This document shows positions 11,636 through 22,660 of a stretch of DNA of 64,000 nucleotides, one piece after another. Source of the stretch: Neoceratodus forsteri. Lineage: Eukaryota > Chordata > Ceratodontiformes > Ceratodontidae. The first letter of the stretch is position 1; each line of letters begins with the position of its first letter. A program made the position numbers and the translations under genes. The stretch is from contig CM057451.1 of assembly GCA_016271365.2 (NCBI GenBank), forward strand, positions 496,361,501 through 496,425,500, given 5' to 3'. The notes under the pieces were generated by a model. It searched no databases and was not told where the DNA came from. It saw only the letters and a list, made by a program, of their open reading frames with translations.

Positions 11636-12190
11636 CAGATATTGTATACTCAGTTTTGGTCAGAAGACAGCCAGCCACATTGGTTATGCAGTGTGCCATT
11701 GTGGGTTCTGTTTGGCACACTTAGGATAAAATGACAAATGCTAGTAAAACAATTTAAATGGATGAATTCAATTTGTGATATATTCGCTAAGACAAAAGAA
11801 TTGTTGTTCATTGTAGTTAATTTTGAAAGCAAAACACCCTTACCAATTAGTGGTCTCGTTTCCATAGAAATTGCCAACAAATTAATCGTAGCCTTCACTG
11901 ACCTTAGGTCTGTCATCCCCGCTTGAGCCAGCCCAGCCATCCTGCAGAGGACCTAGTCCTGTAGCCATCCAGCTGCTGGGCCTTGAGCCAGGATATCCTA
12001 AATTCTACTGTGAACCTGTCTGAGTTAAGGACCTTTCTAAATACATCAGACAGGTGCTTGGAAAAACTAGAATCAGGGGTAACTCACTTGACATGAAGAT
12101 ATTTGCCCTTGCTGTTGGGGAGCTCTCCTGTCCTATCTCCAACATTTTCAGCTTCTCCCTGCACTATTCCCAGTTCCCCCAGAAGTAGAA
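11636..12190. other. Unclassified, possibly decayed CR1 endonuclease
   Basis: Around 11930-12080 a CR1-like minus-strand phrase may be present (a GTCTGAGT...AGGACCTTTCT block), but decay prevents a firm assignment. No host gene is supported. Confidence 0.3.
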
Positions 12191-13850
12191 ATCAATTCTG
12201 GTTACACCAGCATTTAAAAGCAGTGAATGCTCAAATCTCACCAGTTACAGACCAATTTCTATTTTCTGCCATTTGACCAAGGCCCTCAACAGAATTGTGT
12301 CTGATCAATTTGTTGCATATCTCGGAAAAATACAAAATCCAGTGTCCCCAACATGCATGACTTTTGGAAACAGCACAGCATCCATACAGCACCAATCGAG
12401 TACACCAGCTTTTTACTTAAGGCCCTTGACAATGGAGACAAGGTCAATGCTATCTATATCAATGTGACAAAAGCCTTTGACTTAGTCAGCCACGAGCTGC
12501 TACTCAGCAAACTTCTTGGCCTGTCACTGGACACAGCTGGTTCCAGAGTTATCTCACTAATTGCACCCAGCATGTGAAGACAGAGGGCTCTTTGTCAGAC
12601 TTTAAGAAAGTATCCATTTGCGCCCCCCAGGGTTCCATTTTGGGCCCCCTCCTTTTTGGCCTACTCATAAACCTCCTGCCTGATGCCTGTCAGTCAGCTA
12701 ATGCACTTCTGTACACTGCCAATACTGTTATCTATTCCAAGAACTCTGACCTTGACAGCCTCACCTCCGTCCTCTAGGGTAACGGTGGGGCCCTTGAAAG
12801 TTGGTTCTCCCACAACAAACTGGTCCTGAATTACAACAAACTAAAACCATGCTCTTCACAAGTCCGCAAATGAAGAGAAGGATACCCCCAGTAATTCTTA
12901 ATGACCTGGGACAAAAACATGAACAGATTGAAACTTTTAAATACGTTGGGTGATCCTGGACAATACCTTATCTTTTGGTCCTCATGTTGACCAGCTAGTG
13001 TCCATAGAAAACAGAAAGATGGAGCCCTGTGCTGCAACTGGATGAACCTCACTGGAAATGATAGACACCTGATGGTGGCAAGCTCAGTTCTGACACTAGT
13101 CAACTATGGCCTTCCTGTTTATGCAGCTGTCTATGGCTCAGAGCTAACTGATCTGCAATAAGTCATATCACTTTGTGATTGGGGCAGATAAGCACAACCA
13201 TAGCTACACCCTTTACACCCAAACAAATTGGCTACCCATACCTAACAGAATAAAGTTCCAGACATGTATGCTACCCAAGAAAGGGACTTCTAATCTAGAC
13301 CAATCCACCCTTGCCTAAACTATTTCCAGCCTGTTGTCAATCTATACAACACCAGAAGCATGGTAGCTAGGAATGCCCTTGAACTACCATTCTGACAAAC
13401 TAAACTGGGCAAGTGATCATTTGCTGTCCGGGCCACTGGTTGCTTAAACAAGCTACCTGAGACCCTGCTTAACCCACCTAAGTTTGACCAGTTCAAGGGG
13501 TCTCTGTGGACAGCCCTACCTGTTCAGTGCAGCTGCAACTGCAAATAGCCCTAAACTGAAACTTCTTCCAGTGAGCACTTTGATCTGTGTCTAATATCTG
13601 GCTTTGCTGTGATGTACTATGTTTTCCTGTTTTACACTGTTACTTGTCTTATTGTAAGCTTGTATGTATTGAACAAGCCTGTATGTTATGTACTTGTTTT
13701 GACCACATTCCCCTAGGAACTTGCTTTAGTTTACGTAATGTTTCCTGGTAACTCTGACACTGATGTGGAACTTTTGTAAATGAGCACTTGTACTCAAAGT
13801 CACTGTCCACAATTACTGTATTAATAAATAAATATAGACAGAACCACTCA
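12190..13850 (+). mobile_element. Decayed L2/Rex1-like LINE
   Basis: Plus-strand frames keep the order of reverse-transcriptase motifs: SYRPISIFCHLTKALNRIV near 12240, INVTKAFDLVSHELLLSKL near 12457, ICAPQGSILGPLLFGLL near 12615, and a degraded active-site block ALLYTANTVIY near 12700 (YADD lost). A thumb-like part follows to 13520, and an A/T-rich 3' end with overlapping AATAAA motifs lies near 13822-13835. Multiple stops separate the blocks. Confidence 0.7.
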
Positions 13851-13958
13851 CCTTCATTTGGCAGTCTTCTTGCCCCAGATGACACTTGTACCATGTAAGA
13901 CATTTTACACAGCACCTATAAACTTTTCAAGATATTTATTTATTTATTTTGTTTTTGT

Positions 13959-14148
13959 TCAATAGCCTTCATAGCCAGTATGACGTAATGCTTGTGCAAC
14001 TGTGTTACTTGTTTTTGGCCATTCACGCTTTCTGTTCCAGAGGAATTACCGCCCTGTATGGGTACCAAAGGCAAGGAAGCCTCAAAGAGGGTTCCACCCC
14101 TAGAGGTGCCACAGGACAATTCCCTCGTAAGGTACCTTAGGAAGCATC
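13959..14148 (+). repeat. Split direct repeat unit R1
   Basis: About 180 bp that recurs at 14302-14494 with scattered substitutions. Shared words include AATGCTTGTGCAACTGTGTT and GAGGGTTCCACCCCTAGAGG, and both end in GGTACCTTAGGAAGCAT. Confidence 0.85.
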
Positions 14149-14197
14149 CTAAGGAGAGGTGATGCCGCTGGAGGAGGAGAGGAGGATGGTTGGGCAA

Positions 14198-14307
14198 AGA
14201 AAAAGTGCTTGAGAGAGAGACTCAGAGGAATTGCTTATGTACCACAGGAAGGGGGGAGTGGCTGGCTGCCTGTCCATTGAACCAAAGGCATAGCCTCCCA
14301 ATTCAAT
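14198..14307 (+). repeat. Split direct repeat unit R2
   Basis: About 110 bp that recurs at 16401-16510. Shared words include AAAAGTGCTTGAGAGAGAG and GGAATTGCTTATGTA. It lies between R1 and the second R1 copy. Confidence 0.85.
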
Positions 14308-14494
14308 GGTCTACACAGCCAGTATGATGCAATGCTTGTGCAACTGTGTTACTTGGTTTTGGCCATTTGCACTCTCTATTCCAGAGGAATTACCACTCTG
14401 TAGAGGTACCAAAGGCAAGGAACCCTTGAAGAGGGTTCCACCCCTAGAGGTGACACGGGATAATTCCCTTGGCTAAAGGTACCTTAGGAAGCAT
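14302..14494 (+). repeat. Split direct repeat unit R1, second copy
   Basis: Second copy of the 13959-14148 unit. It is followed by about 1.9 kb of non-repeated sequence and then the second R2 copy. Confidence 0.85.
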
Positions 14495-16400
14495 GCCCAA
14501 AAAGAAAGTAGTAGTATGAAAGCACGTTAGCAATCAGTAGCTGTGAGGCTTAGTAGCAGATTAGGCACCAGGCAGCTTGATAATGTAATGAGATGCGCAG
14601 GTTAGCAATGGCATGAGTACGATGGGTTGCACTGGAGATTGAGGGAGCCTCCTAAGGAGAGAGGGAACAATAAGTAGGAACACCATTCTCCTCCATCCAA
14701 CAACGGAACCTACCTAAAGGAACTAGGGAACACTAACTATGGCTAACTAACGTTAATGACCTGAGGCACGGAAGAGAGGGAAAAAAACCCTTTGAGGAGG
14801 AAATCTCTGGGGATCCAAGGCCTAGGTCACCTTCCCTCCAGGCATGGGATGTTTTGTTTAGTGACAGCGCTCTGCTGCTGCAAATTAGAAACTCAATTAA
14901 GGGGGGTGGAAAATATTCCAATTTGGAGGAAAGTTCTCACTCGATCCCTTTAACGGGAATGCCGTAGAAGGTTGCTAGAGTGCTCTGCAACATTGGGGGC
15001 AACCAAGGTGAGAGGAGGAGAGCAATGACTGCTGAGGCACTCACCTGACCTACCCACCCTAAAAATAAACCAGGTGAACCACAGGCAGTCATAAGGAGAA
15101 TGCATGAAGGTGCCTTGCTAGTAGAATACTAGAGCCAAAGGAGAGTGCTGTAACCACCCTTCATGGCTAGTCTTAAATGCTACACCAGGAGCTGCTGTCA
15201 AGTCTTGAACAACTAAAGCCAGGCCTGGAGCGAGGACATTCCCAGCTATGGGCCAGATGAGAAGGACCCAGCCCCAAGTCAGGCATGCTCAAGATGTGGA
15301 CTTCATAGGTGCATAGTGAGACTATCAGATGCAGGGAGGCCCTGCGCCATGGAATGGTTATGGCTGGCATGCCCCAGAAAACAATTGAGGAGGAGCAGGA
15401 TGAAGTGTTGAGTGCTGGCACCCTCACATAGGTCAGACATGGTAGTAGCGAGCATTGAGCAAATGAATTGTGTAAGCAATGAGTGGACCCACGCATAGGT
15501 CAGTAAGCAGAGTAAGCAAATGGTCGGACATGCATGGAGGTCAAAAGAGCCGCAAATATGAATAGCGGGGCAAGCCAACCAGGCCATCAAGGAAGCCAAT
15601 GAAAGGTGACAAAATACTAGGAGAAGTTTAGTAGCGAAAACAGGATTCGAACATGAGTTAGTATGCCACATGGGGCCATGGCTCCTCAACAACACCTCCA
15701 GTCCCCCGCCATAGGAAAAAAACAAGAAAGCAATGGGAAGGTGCCGTGACCCACATGCAGATATTAAAACTAGTTTACAGCATCAGCGGTAGCTTATTTG
15801 ACCTCCAGAGTATAATGACAGTGTGCAAACATAATAGAGCAGCATCAGTATTGAGTAATTATGAGTTATAGGGGTAGCAGTTCGAATGAACATAGACTGC
15901 AAGGACACAATGCTCTGAAAGCAGCAAATTGGCTAGGCAGTGCAGTGAAGACAGCAGCAATGAGGTACGTGGTATAAGTTCATGAAGCAGGACTGAGCTG
16001 CATGGGCTAGGATTCAGAGTGAGCCTGAACCAGGTGAAAACAATTAAGGTGCATAGCATGGAGAGCAGCAGCAGGGAAGCAGCTTGATCTGAAACACAGA
16101 TAACAATTGCAGTTGCATTGTGAGTAAATGGGAGCAAGTAGCATAAGCTCTGGTTAGCAAAAATACAAGTAGTTTAGAAACAGAAGCCCCCCAAAAAAGA
16201 ATGCAAAACAAAAGACACAAAAACACAGAAGAACAGGGAACAAGGAATACAAAGAAGCACACAGCTGGAGGCAAGCAATACAAACCAAATGCAGAACAGA
16301 AACAGAAGTCCAGCAAAAACAAGCAGAGGCCAAAACATAGCAAGGGGGGAGGGCAAGCCCCAGCTGCAAAGAACAGACTGACAGAGCCTCCAGCTGCAAA

Positions 16401-16510
16401 AAAAAAAAGTGCTTGAGAGAGAGGCTCAGAGGAATTGCTTATGTAGCACAGGAAGGAGGAGTAGCTGGCTGCTCGTCCACTAAACCACAGGCATAGCCTT
16501 CCAATTGACC
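16401..16510 (+). repeat. Split direct repeat unit R2, second copy
   Basis: Second copy of 14198-14307, preceded by an A-run. It closes the unit at about 16510. Confidence 0.85.
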
Positions 16511-16730
16511 GGGTAAGTGCACTAGACAAATTATCTCCATCTGCTTACTCTTGGCAGCAGTCTTGATCACTTCAAAAAAGGTCTTGTGGTAAGTAAAGTT
16601 TGGACCAGCAAAATTTATCACAGTGCAAAATAAAAAAAAAAAAAAAATAGGACTCTTGCAATCCACATTAGATACTGTAGGTAAGACATGGCTTACTACA
16701 CTGCTTATTTCAAGGTACAATTTGGCTTAA

Positions 16731-17510
16731 AGAGCACCTTTCCTAGATTTTTTTATGTCGTCTGCAGAAACCATGAAGGACCCTTACCTCTTCCAAATCA
16801 ATTACTGCATAACGTTGAATTTTCTGTTGTCTTTATTTAGTAAGGAAAGGGATCATATTTTGGCTCCATGGAGCCGAGCCGCCAATCCCGTCCACTTCAC
16901 TTCCTTGCCCTGAGTGCTGCCCCCATGCTAGCACATTTTGTGATGTACAGTGCCCCCTCTCTATAAGCAGGCATATTAGCACCTTGCTATAATAAATATC
17001 TAGCTATCGTGAACACCTCAGCTGGCTGTAGAGGTGTTCTCCATAGCGAGGGAGCACTGTAATTATATGGAGAATGCAGGGCTACGCTCTATAGAAAGTA
17101 ATGGGGCTGTTTTTTAGTTACTTAGTTTTTTATATTTTAGATGCCCATCCAGAACAAATCAAGGCCAGCACTCAACTAACAAGACCCTTGCTAGTTAAGA
17201 AATGTCCTTGGTTTGTGTCAAATGGGTGTCTAAAACATAAAAAACTAAGCTACAAAAAACAGCCCTATGACTGTCTATGCAGGGCGTCCCTGCACTCTCC
17301 ATATAATTGCATCACAAAATGTGCCAATGTAGGGGTGGCGCTCAGGACAGGTAAGTGAACGGGATTGGTGGCTTGGCTACACAAAACCATATATAATCCC
17401 TTCCCTTCCTAAATAACGGCAACACAAAATTCATCTTTATGTGGTAATCGATTTGTGAACAGGTAAGTGTCCTTCACAAATTCTGGAGTGAGCACCAGAA
17501 AAGGTGCTCT
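16731..17510. mobile_element. TTAA-flanked foldback (palindromic) element
   Basis: The element begins AGAGCACCTTTCCTAG and ends with an inverted AGGTGCTCT, with TTAA immediately outside on both sides (16727-16730 and 17511-17514). The arms pair along almost their whole length to a 3-base loop at 17184-17186 (CAAG-ACC-CTTG). Arm lengths become equal once a 112-bp MITE in the left arm (16948-17059) and its TA duplication are removed. TTAA duplication is the hallmark of piggyBac-type transposition, so this is inferred to be a non-autonomous piggyBac-type foldback. No transposase frame is present. Confidence 0.85.
16948..17059. mobile_element. TA-flanked MITE nested in the foldback arm
   Basis: A 112-bp unit with terminal inverted repeats CAGTGCCCCCTCTCTATAAG and (inverted) CAGTGCTCCCTCGCTATGG, bordered by TA at 16946-16947 and 17060-17061. 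These ends and the TA duplication fit a Tc1/mariner-pogo (Tigger-like) MITE. The opposite arm of the palindrome lacks it and shows the continuous sequence TTGTGATGCAATTATATGG when read inverted. Confidence 0.8.
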
Positions 17511-17802
17511 TTAAAGATCATAGAAAACTTATAATTTTAGGTAGTTTTATTTTTACGGGTAGAAAATGCTAGCTGTGAAAAAAAAAGATGTTCTCGTTGT
17601 CAGCAAAAAGAAACTAAAAGTTGGCATGAGGAGAACTCAGTTATACAAAATTCCTCAAATATTTCACTTTCTGGACCTTCCACTTTGTACTGCCAAGGAC
17701 ATTTTCATTAAGACAGCATGCTGGTTCTCAGCATTTCTCTGTTCCAATTGTTTGGTCCTGTCATGGCATCATAATCAGCTCTGCTTTTTTCTCTTTTCAC
17801 CC

Positions 17803-18140
17803 TAGCAATACCTCTGGGCATTGGGCAGACTGATACAGCAGCCAGCGATGAAGAGTGGTAGCCTAGTAAAAGAACCATTCCCCCAGGTCAAGGAGCTTCG
17901 ACAGATATGTCAACTAGTGGCAGGAGGCAGCACCAGAAGAGGCAGACCTCGGGCCAATATTCCCCCAGTCAATAAAAGCAGGTTTATGCAACCCATCCCC
18001 CAGGCTGCACCTAGAAACAAGCTATCAAAGCCTAGCATGCCCTTCCTGGTCAAAAATGACAAATGAATAATAACTGTGACCCTTTTAATCACTGGAGAGG
18101 GTCTGAGGGCTTCCTACCATGCTTCCTGCCCATCCTCTTG
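17803..18140 (+). repeat. Duplicated segment with an 81-codon open frame
   Basis: The first part (17803-17950) is repeated inverted at 20930-21088 and the second (17955-18140) is repeated directly at 22645-22823, both with high similarity. A plus frame at 17821-18066 is rich in Arg, Pro and Gln, with no recognised domain. A pyrimidine tract ending CACCCTAG precedes it, but a splice role is doubtful because the segment belongs to a repeat. The second part includes a SINE-tail-like phrase (GGCCAATATTCCCCCAGTC). Confidence 0.6.
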
Positions 18141-18304
18141 GTTTATGAAATTGCAACCTGTTGCCATGGAAATGATTCTGTTGTTACAAACAGAGGATTA
18201 AGATTTTATGGTAGCAAAAGCAGCCAAAACAGATGAAGTCAAAGGGGCAAAGAGGCTGGATTCATGCAAAAGTTTTGTATGTATATATATACAGTATATT
18301 CTTT

Positions 18305-18500
18305 GGTAATCAAGTAAAGCCCAGTAGGCACAAGTGCCAGTTTTCAGGTCGACCCGGGAGGACTGGGGAGGTTGCATGACTTGTTCAGAGTCACACAGTA
18401 TGCAAGTGGAGGTTGTGGGAATCAAACCCAGGTATGTTGTTGGATGTACCAAGCTCATTCAGTTTGTTACTGTAACCTCTAGGCTATACTACCAGTCTCG
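18305..18500 (-). mobile_element. MIR-like SINE
   Basis: Minus-strand head GGTAGTATAGCCTAGAGGTT with box B-like GGGTTTGATTCCC, then the CORE phrase GCATACTGTGTGACTCT. Same family as 5775-5962. Confidence 0.7.
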
Positions 18501-18627
18501 TTTCCATAAAGAACGGAGTGTCCTGAAACTAAAATTTGGGGAAAATGTGAGCTTTAGTTTTGCTAATGCTCCTCTAATTTGTGTTGCAGGAAGCTAGCAG
18601 ATTATTTTAGAAAAGGGAGGTTTCTGA

Positions 18628-18631
18628 GATT
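18628..18631 (+). repeat. LTR target-site duplication, left
   Basis: GATT immediately precedes the LTR at 18632 and recurs at 20515-20518. Confidence 0.7.
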
Positions 18632-20514
18632 TGTAACCCCCCTGTAAATGGGGGTTCCCAAAATTCTTCCAGGAGCTTGCCTGAATGCTCCAAGTCTGGG
18701 CAGTGTTTGGTGTCTGAGCTGTTTAAATGTGGTTCTAAGTGAGTGCTTTTTGAGCCTCCACGTACTGTCTCTTTAAGAGCTGTCTGCTTGCAGACTTAAT
18801 TAGTTTGTATGGGGGGACTGTGTGTTCTAATGCCCGAATCCCGCCCAGGCTGCTGTCAATTCGCTCCATTTCTGCCATTGCTACATGTGCAGAGGGAGCC
18901 TTGTTGAAAGATATAACTGTTTGCCAGAAATCATTTAGAGTGACTGAGAAAATGTAGTTTGTCTAACCTGTCTTCATTTCAGCATGAACTGTTTCAGTGT
19001 AACTCTTTCATTTTGGTCCTGAATAGCTGACTTGGACCAACCAGGATGATAAGGAGACCCCAAAATGGAGCCTGTGGACGAATCGGAACTTGGACTCTCA
19101 ATTTTGAGCCAGCCACAAGGGGATTGTATGGGCAGTGACTCTGGGAAATGTAGTTTTAACCTTGGCGCCTTTTTCCACCAACAGAGGGAGTCTTATTGTG
19201 AGTGACAGCAGAACCAGCCAACAGAATGGTGTGGAGCTAAAGGAAATGCCCTGCTCTGTGACTGGAAAGAGTAGATCAGTTGTGACTGTGAAGAGACAAG
19301 GAGCTTGGTGCTTCTGCGGTGTATAGTTTCGCGTGGGAAGCGCGTGTGAGGCCCTGGGTTTTGATCTTCAGCCTTTGTGAGTGCCAGTTTGGACTGAATC
19401 CGAGTTGTGAGGAGAAAGAAGCACTGGAAGTGTGGAAACCAGGCTTATCCTGTAGAAGACTGGAGAAATTGTTGAATCACGCTCGGTCTGTCAGGAACTG
19501 AAGCTGCTGTGTGTGCTCCCGGGTATTTTGCAGTAATTGCGATCGAGATCGAGGAGCAGTCTGCCTGGTACAGTACTTTTCTTTTACATATGAATGTGCG
19601 TAGTGCTTGTGGGGAATCGCTATTTCCAATCCCCAGTGCTGTGTGCTATGTGTTGAAGCTGGAAGCAAACCCCAGCTTGTCTTGGACTAAATCTGGTTGC
19701 TATCAACTGCAGTGGGGTCCAGTCACAAGGACCTTGTCTCCATGCCCTGTTGTTCTGGCAATCCAGAAGAACATCCACCATCCGGTCCTCAGCTTGAGTA
19801 TTGTGAGTACAAATCAGGGTATTCCCCTGCAGTCTGTTTTCAATCACAAGTGTGTCATCTAATTCTTGTTGTTTCACTGCTTCATAGACTGAGCCATCCA
19901 GCTCCGGATTACAGTTGGGCATTGTGCATACATTTTCTTCTACAGGGCCCTATCCATCTGCACCTGCCGGCCAACCCTGGGCAATGGACCTGGCTAGCCC
20001 CCCCCCCCAACCTGGGTACCCAGAGTGTGACTTTTCAGCCCCTGTATGTGTGCACAGTACTGTGATTTAATGCCACCAATTAACCTGATTTCCCCCTCCC
20101 GTGTTACTGCCCCCTAAATAAATCAGATTTGTTGTTGTTATACTATTTACTGTCTGTTGTGTTGGTACTTATGGAAACAGTATTGTGTTTTGCTGTGTAT
20201 GTTGTTTAACCTTATTTTACAGGGGGTCCTCAGAGACGTGCTGCAGAATCAGTCTTGAGGGTAAGTGGTATCTATATGAGTGAACAGTGTGTATACGTGG
20301 GGTATTGGGGCTGTAATCCGTGTACTGTGTGAGCCACTAGAGGGAATAAAAGGGGGTCTCAGTGTCCCAGAGGGCTGTGACCAAGCTAGTCTAACCACTA
20401 CAAACCCTGACCTCTGGGTAGAGGCACCTGCCATAGGACCTAGGCCCCTCAGCCTGTTCGTAGTCAAACAGGCAGGGGTAGTAGCCCTTGGGATAGCGCC
20501 ACCTAGGGGTTACA
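18632..20514 (+). mobile_element. Solo LTR, copy B
   Basis: An 1883-bp unit that begins TGTAACCCCC and ends GGGGTTACA, with an exact 4-bp flanking duplication GATT on both sides. AATAAA is at 20117-20122, followed by a GT-rich stretch. It aligns with the minus-strand unit at 1760-3405 over long blocks. The 237-bp length difference comes from insertions and deletions between the two. There is no adjoining internal region, so it is a solo LTR. A 4-bp duplication is compatible with gypsy-like or class I retroviral integration; the class is undecided. Open frames inside are short and overlapping. Confidence 0.8.
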
Positions 20515-20929
20515 GATTTATAATGGGGTTGTTGCAATGGGCTTTTTGCTATTCCTCTCCTGTTCTTTCAGGTCAACAATATTATAATTTTTTTTTTTAA
20601 GTGTGCAGCCCCAGACCCTCAAGTAGCTCCAGCTCCACCCACCATTTGATTGAGCCGAGAGGTGTCATTACTGGCCACAGCCCTATGCTTTTGAGGAGAG
20701 CATCCCCTTTAGTGGTATCCCACTCTCTGTGCCCCCTGTTCCTCATTACAACCCCAGGTCATCACATGCTCTAGGCATAAACTAAGAGAGCCCTAATGAC
20801 TAAATTTGTAAAAGATACAGGCATTGACTGCTGCTGGACAGTATTCCAACCTGGAGACCCTTGATGAGGATTGTGGCTTTTGGTGCTGCTTCCTGCCACT
20901 GGTGAATTTACCAGGCTATGCCACAGTCC
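20515..20929. other. Unclassified non-coding stretch
   Basis: Contains a T-run near 20587-20600 and no supported gene or repeat end. Confidence 0.4.
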
Positions 20930-21088
20930 CGAGGTCTGCCTCTTCTGGTGCTGCCTCCTGCCACTAGTTGATATATCTGTCGAAGCTCCTTGACCTGGGG
21001 GAAGGGTTCATTTACTAGGCTACCACTCTTCATCGCTGGCTGCTTTATCAGTCTGCCCAATGCCCAGAGGTGTTGCTAGGGTGAAAAG
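20930..21088 (-). repeat. Inverted copy of 17803-17950
   Basis: On the minus strand it repeats the phrases CCTCTGGGCATTGGGCAGAC and GTCAAGGAGCTTCGACAG and extends into other sequence beyond. Together with 17803-17950 it flanks solo LTR B as an inverted pair. Confidence 0.8.
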
Positions 21089-21892
21089 AGATTCAGGAGC
21101 CAAGCCCTAAAAGCCCTGGGATAAGTAGTAGATTTTTTTGTGAAAAAAGCCTGATATCTGCAGTGGTAGTCAACAAAGGTTCAAGGGATGTGTTAAAACA
21201 GTTGGTGGCAAAACCCCTAAGGGACTGGTGTAGCTGCTCCCTGCCAGTGCCCACCTAGCAATGCCAGTATTAGAGTGCCCTTCCAGAGGGGTTGGCAAGA
21301 ACAGGAGCTGTTCTTTCGTGTAGTTGCTGTGCACTGTGCATTTTCTTCCTGAAGGCGTAGGACTGTACAGCTCAGACCTGCGAGTATAGCAACAAAAGAA
21401 AATGAAAAGAAAAGTGTAGTATGCCGAGGGAGAGAAGTCTGGCAGGCTTTCATTTTGAAGCTGTGAAGTCACGCTTTTCAACATTTTTGTTTTGCAAAAT
21501 TATGGGGTAGGTGGAAACCCCCTGTGATTTGCAGTGTTCAGCAAAGTGTCTTATAGGGTAGAGTCACAGGCAGCTGAGGGAGGAAAGCACAAACTTCTGG
21601 TTCTGTCAGCAAAATGGGGCACGCCAGCACTAACAGCTGTATGTGCTACTCCTGTAGAGAAAAAAAGTGAGTCTAAATACATTTATTTATTTGAAATTTG
21701 CATCACATAGATGGTGGGATGGTTCCATTAGATACAATGTCTCATTTTCTTGGGGGTCCTTTGGTACAACAAGGTTCAAATCAAAAAGTACATCATCTGT
21801 TGTGCAGTGTAACACGGTACACAAGTACAAGTTTTACTAACTGTACAGGAATGTTCTTGGGCCCAACAGTGGAGAACAAGTAATCAGAGCAG
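21089..21892. other. Unclassified non-coding stretch
   Basis: A minus frame (21484-21170) is open but has no domain or splice context. Nothing else can be supported. Confidence 0.4.
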
Positions 21893-22113
21893 ATAAGAGT
21901 ACTTATTTATTCATTTTTAGTTTAACATTTTTGGCCTAAAAAAGGCACACTGAGCCAAAGCTCATTTTCAGGTGCGTTGCAGGAGCACAGGGAGGTTAAA
22001 TGACTCAGTCACACAGTGTGCAAGTGGTAGTTGTGAGTTTAAAACCCTTGTGTGCTGAGTCTACAAGTTTATAGTTTAGTGCGTTAACCCTCTAGGCTAT
22101 ACTGCCGCCTAAT
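21893..22113 (-). mobile_element. MIR-like SINE
   Basis: Minus-strand head GGCGGCAGTATAGCCTAGAG and CORE phrase GCACACTGTGTGACTGAG. The tail side carries a TTTATTTATTC run. Box B is degraded (GGGTTTTAAACTC). Confidence 0.7.
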
Positions 22114-22377
22114 ACTCTATGCCACACTGCCTCATGATAGCCACATGTGGTGAAAGTTGTTCCTTTCTACGCATTGCACTATATAGAGTTAAAGGGAATG
22201 AGGGTGTTAGTATTAAATATAAATCAGTAACTATTTGTGGTCACTATATGGGATTGCCTTGAGATGGCAAGTCTGATAGCTCAGTGGCTGGGGGAGCCTC
22301 ATATCATGCTGGTGAAATGGCCTGAATTTGTTGCCACTATAGGCTACTAGGAGGTGAAAGCAGCATCTCATTATGTG

Positions 22378-22660
22378 TCATTGGCTCAGTGGATAGCATG
22401 CATGCCTCTGGGCCTGAAGACTGGAAGATCATAGGTTCTAGCCCCACACTGGATATTTGGGATAATACTCATAACTGATACTGTAGTGGAGTATGAGCGG
22501 GGGTGCTGCACTGTTGATGTGCCACACATTGTATGAGATGTCAAATTAAGATCCTTTCTGCTCACCTCTGGTCGCTGTCTAAGTACAAGCTCCCATGACA
22601 CTTATCGAGTGAGAGTGGGGAAGGTTCCCTGGTGTCATGGCCAACTTTCCCCCAGTCAAT
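22378..22660 (+). mobile_element. tRNA-derived SINE with LINE-type tail
   Basis: Box A is visible as TGGCTCAGTGGATAGCATGC and box B as GGTTCTAGCCCC, about 35 bp apart. Then follow GGGGGTGCTGCACTGTTGATG and GATGTCAAATTAAGATCC, resembling the widespread vertebrate SINE body with a TTTCGGATGAGACGTTAAACC-type block. The end (GGTGTCATGGCCAAC then TTTCCCCCAGTC) overlaps the repeat at 22645. It differs from the MIR-like copies. Confidence 0.7.

Larger units (their letters stand above)
13959..16510 (-). mobile_element. Unclassified element with R1-R2-R1'-internal-R2' layout
   Basis: Four blocks are ordered R1, R2, R1', about 1.9 kb, R2'. Read on the minus strand this equals A1-internal-B1-A2-B2, the split-direct-repeat layout known from Ngaro-type tyrosine-recombinase retrotransposons. 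The internal part shows no recombinase or reverse transcriptase; the longest minus frame (16529-16044) is Phe/Cys/Leu-rich and looks like chance. A tandem pair of one element whose first copy lost its middle would give the same order. Non-autonomous either way. Confidence 0.5.

Noticed and set aside
16044..16529. 161-codon minus-strand ORF rich in Phe, Cys and Leu
   Set aside because: It crosses the A-run and the R2 repeat boundary. The composition reflects A-rich plus-strand sequence, not a conserved protein.
19509..20065. ORFs within the 18.6-20.5 kb unit as gag-like or host genes
   Set aside because: They lie inside a solo LTR, overlap in several frames and are not preserved in the other LTR copy.
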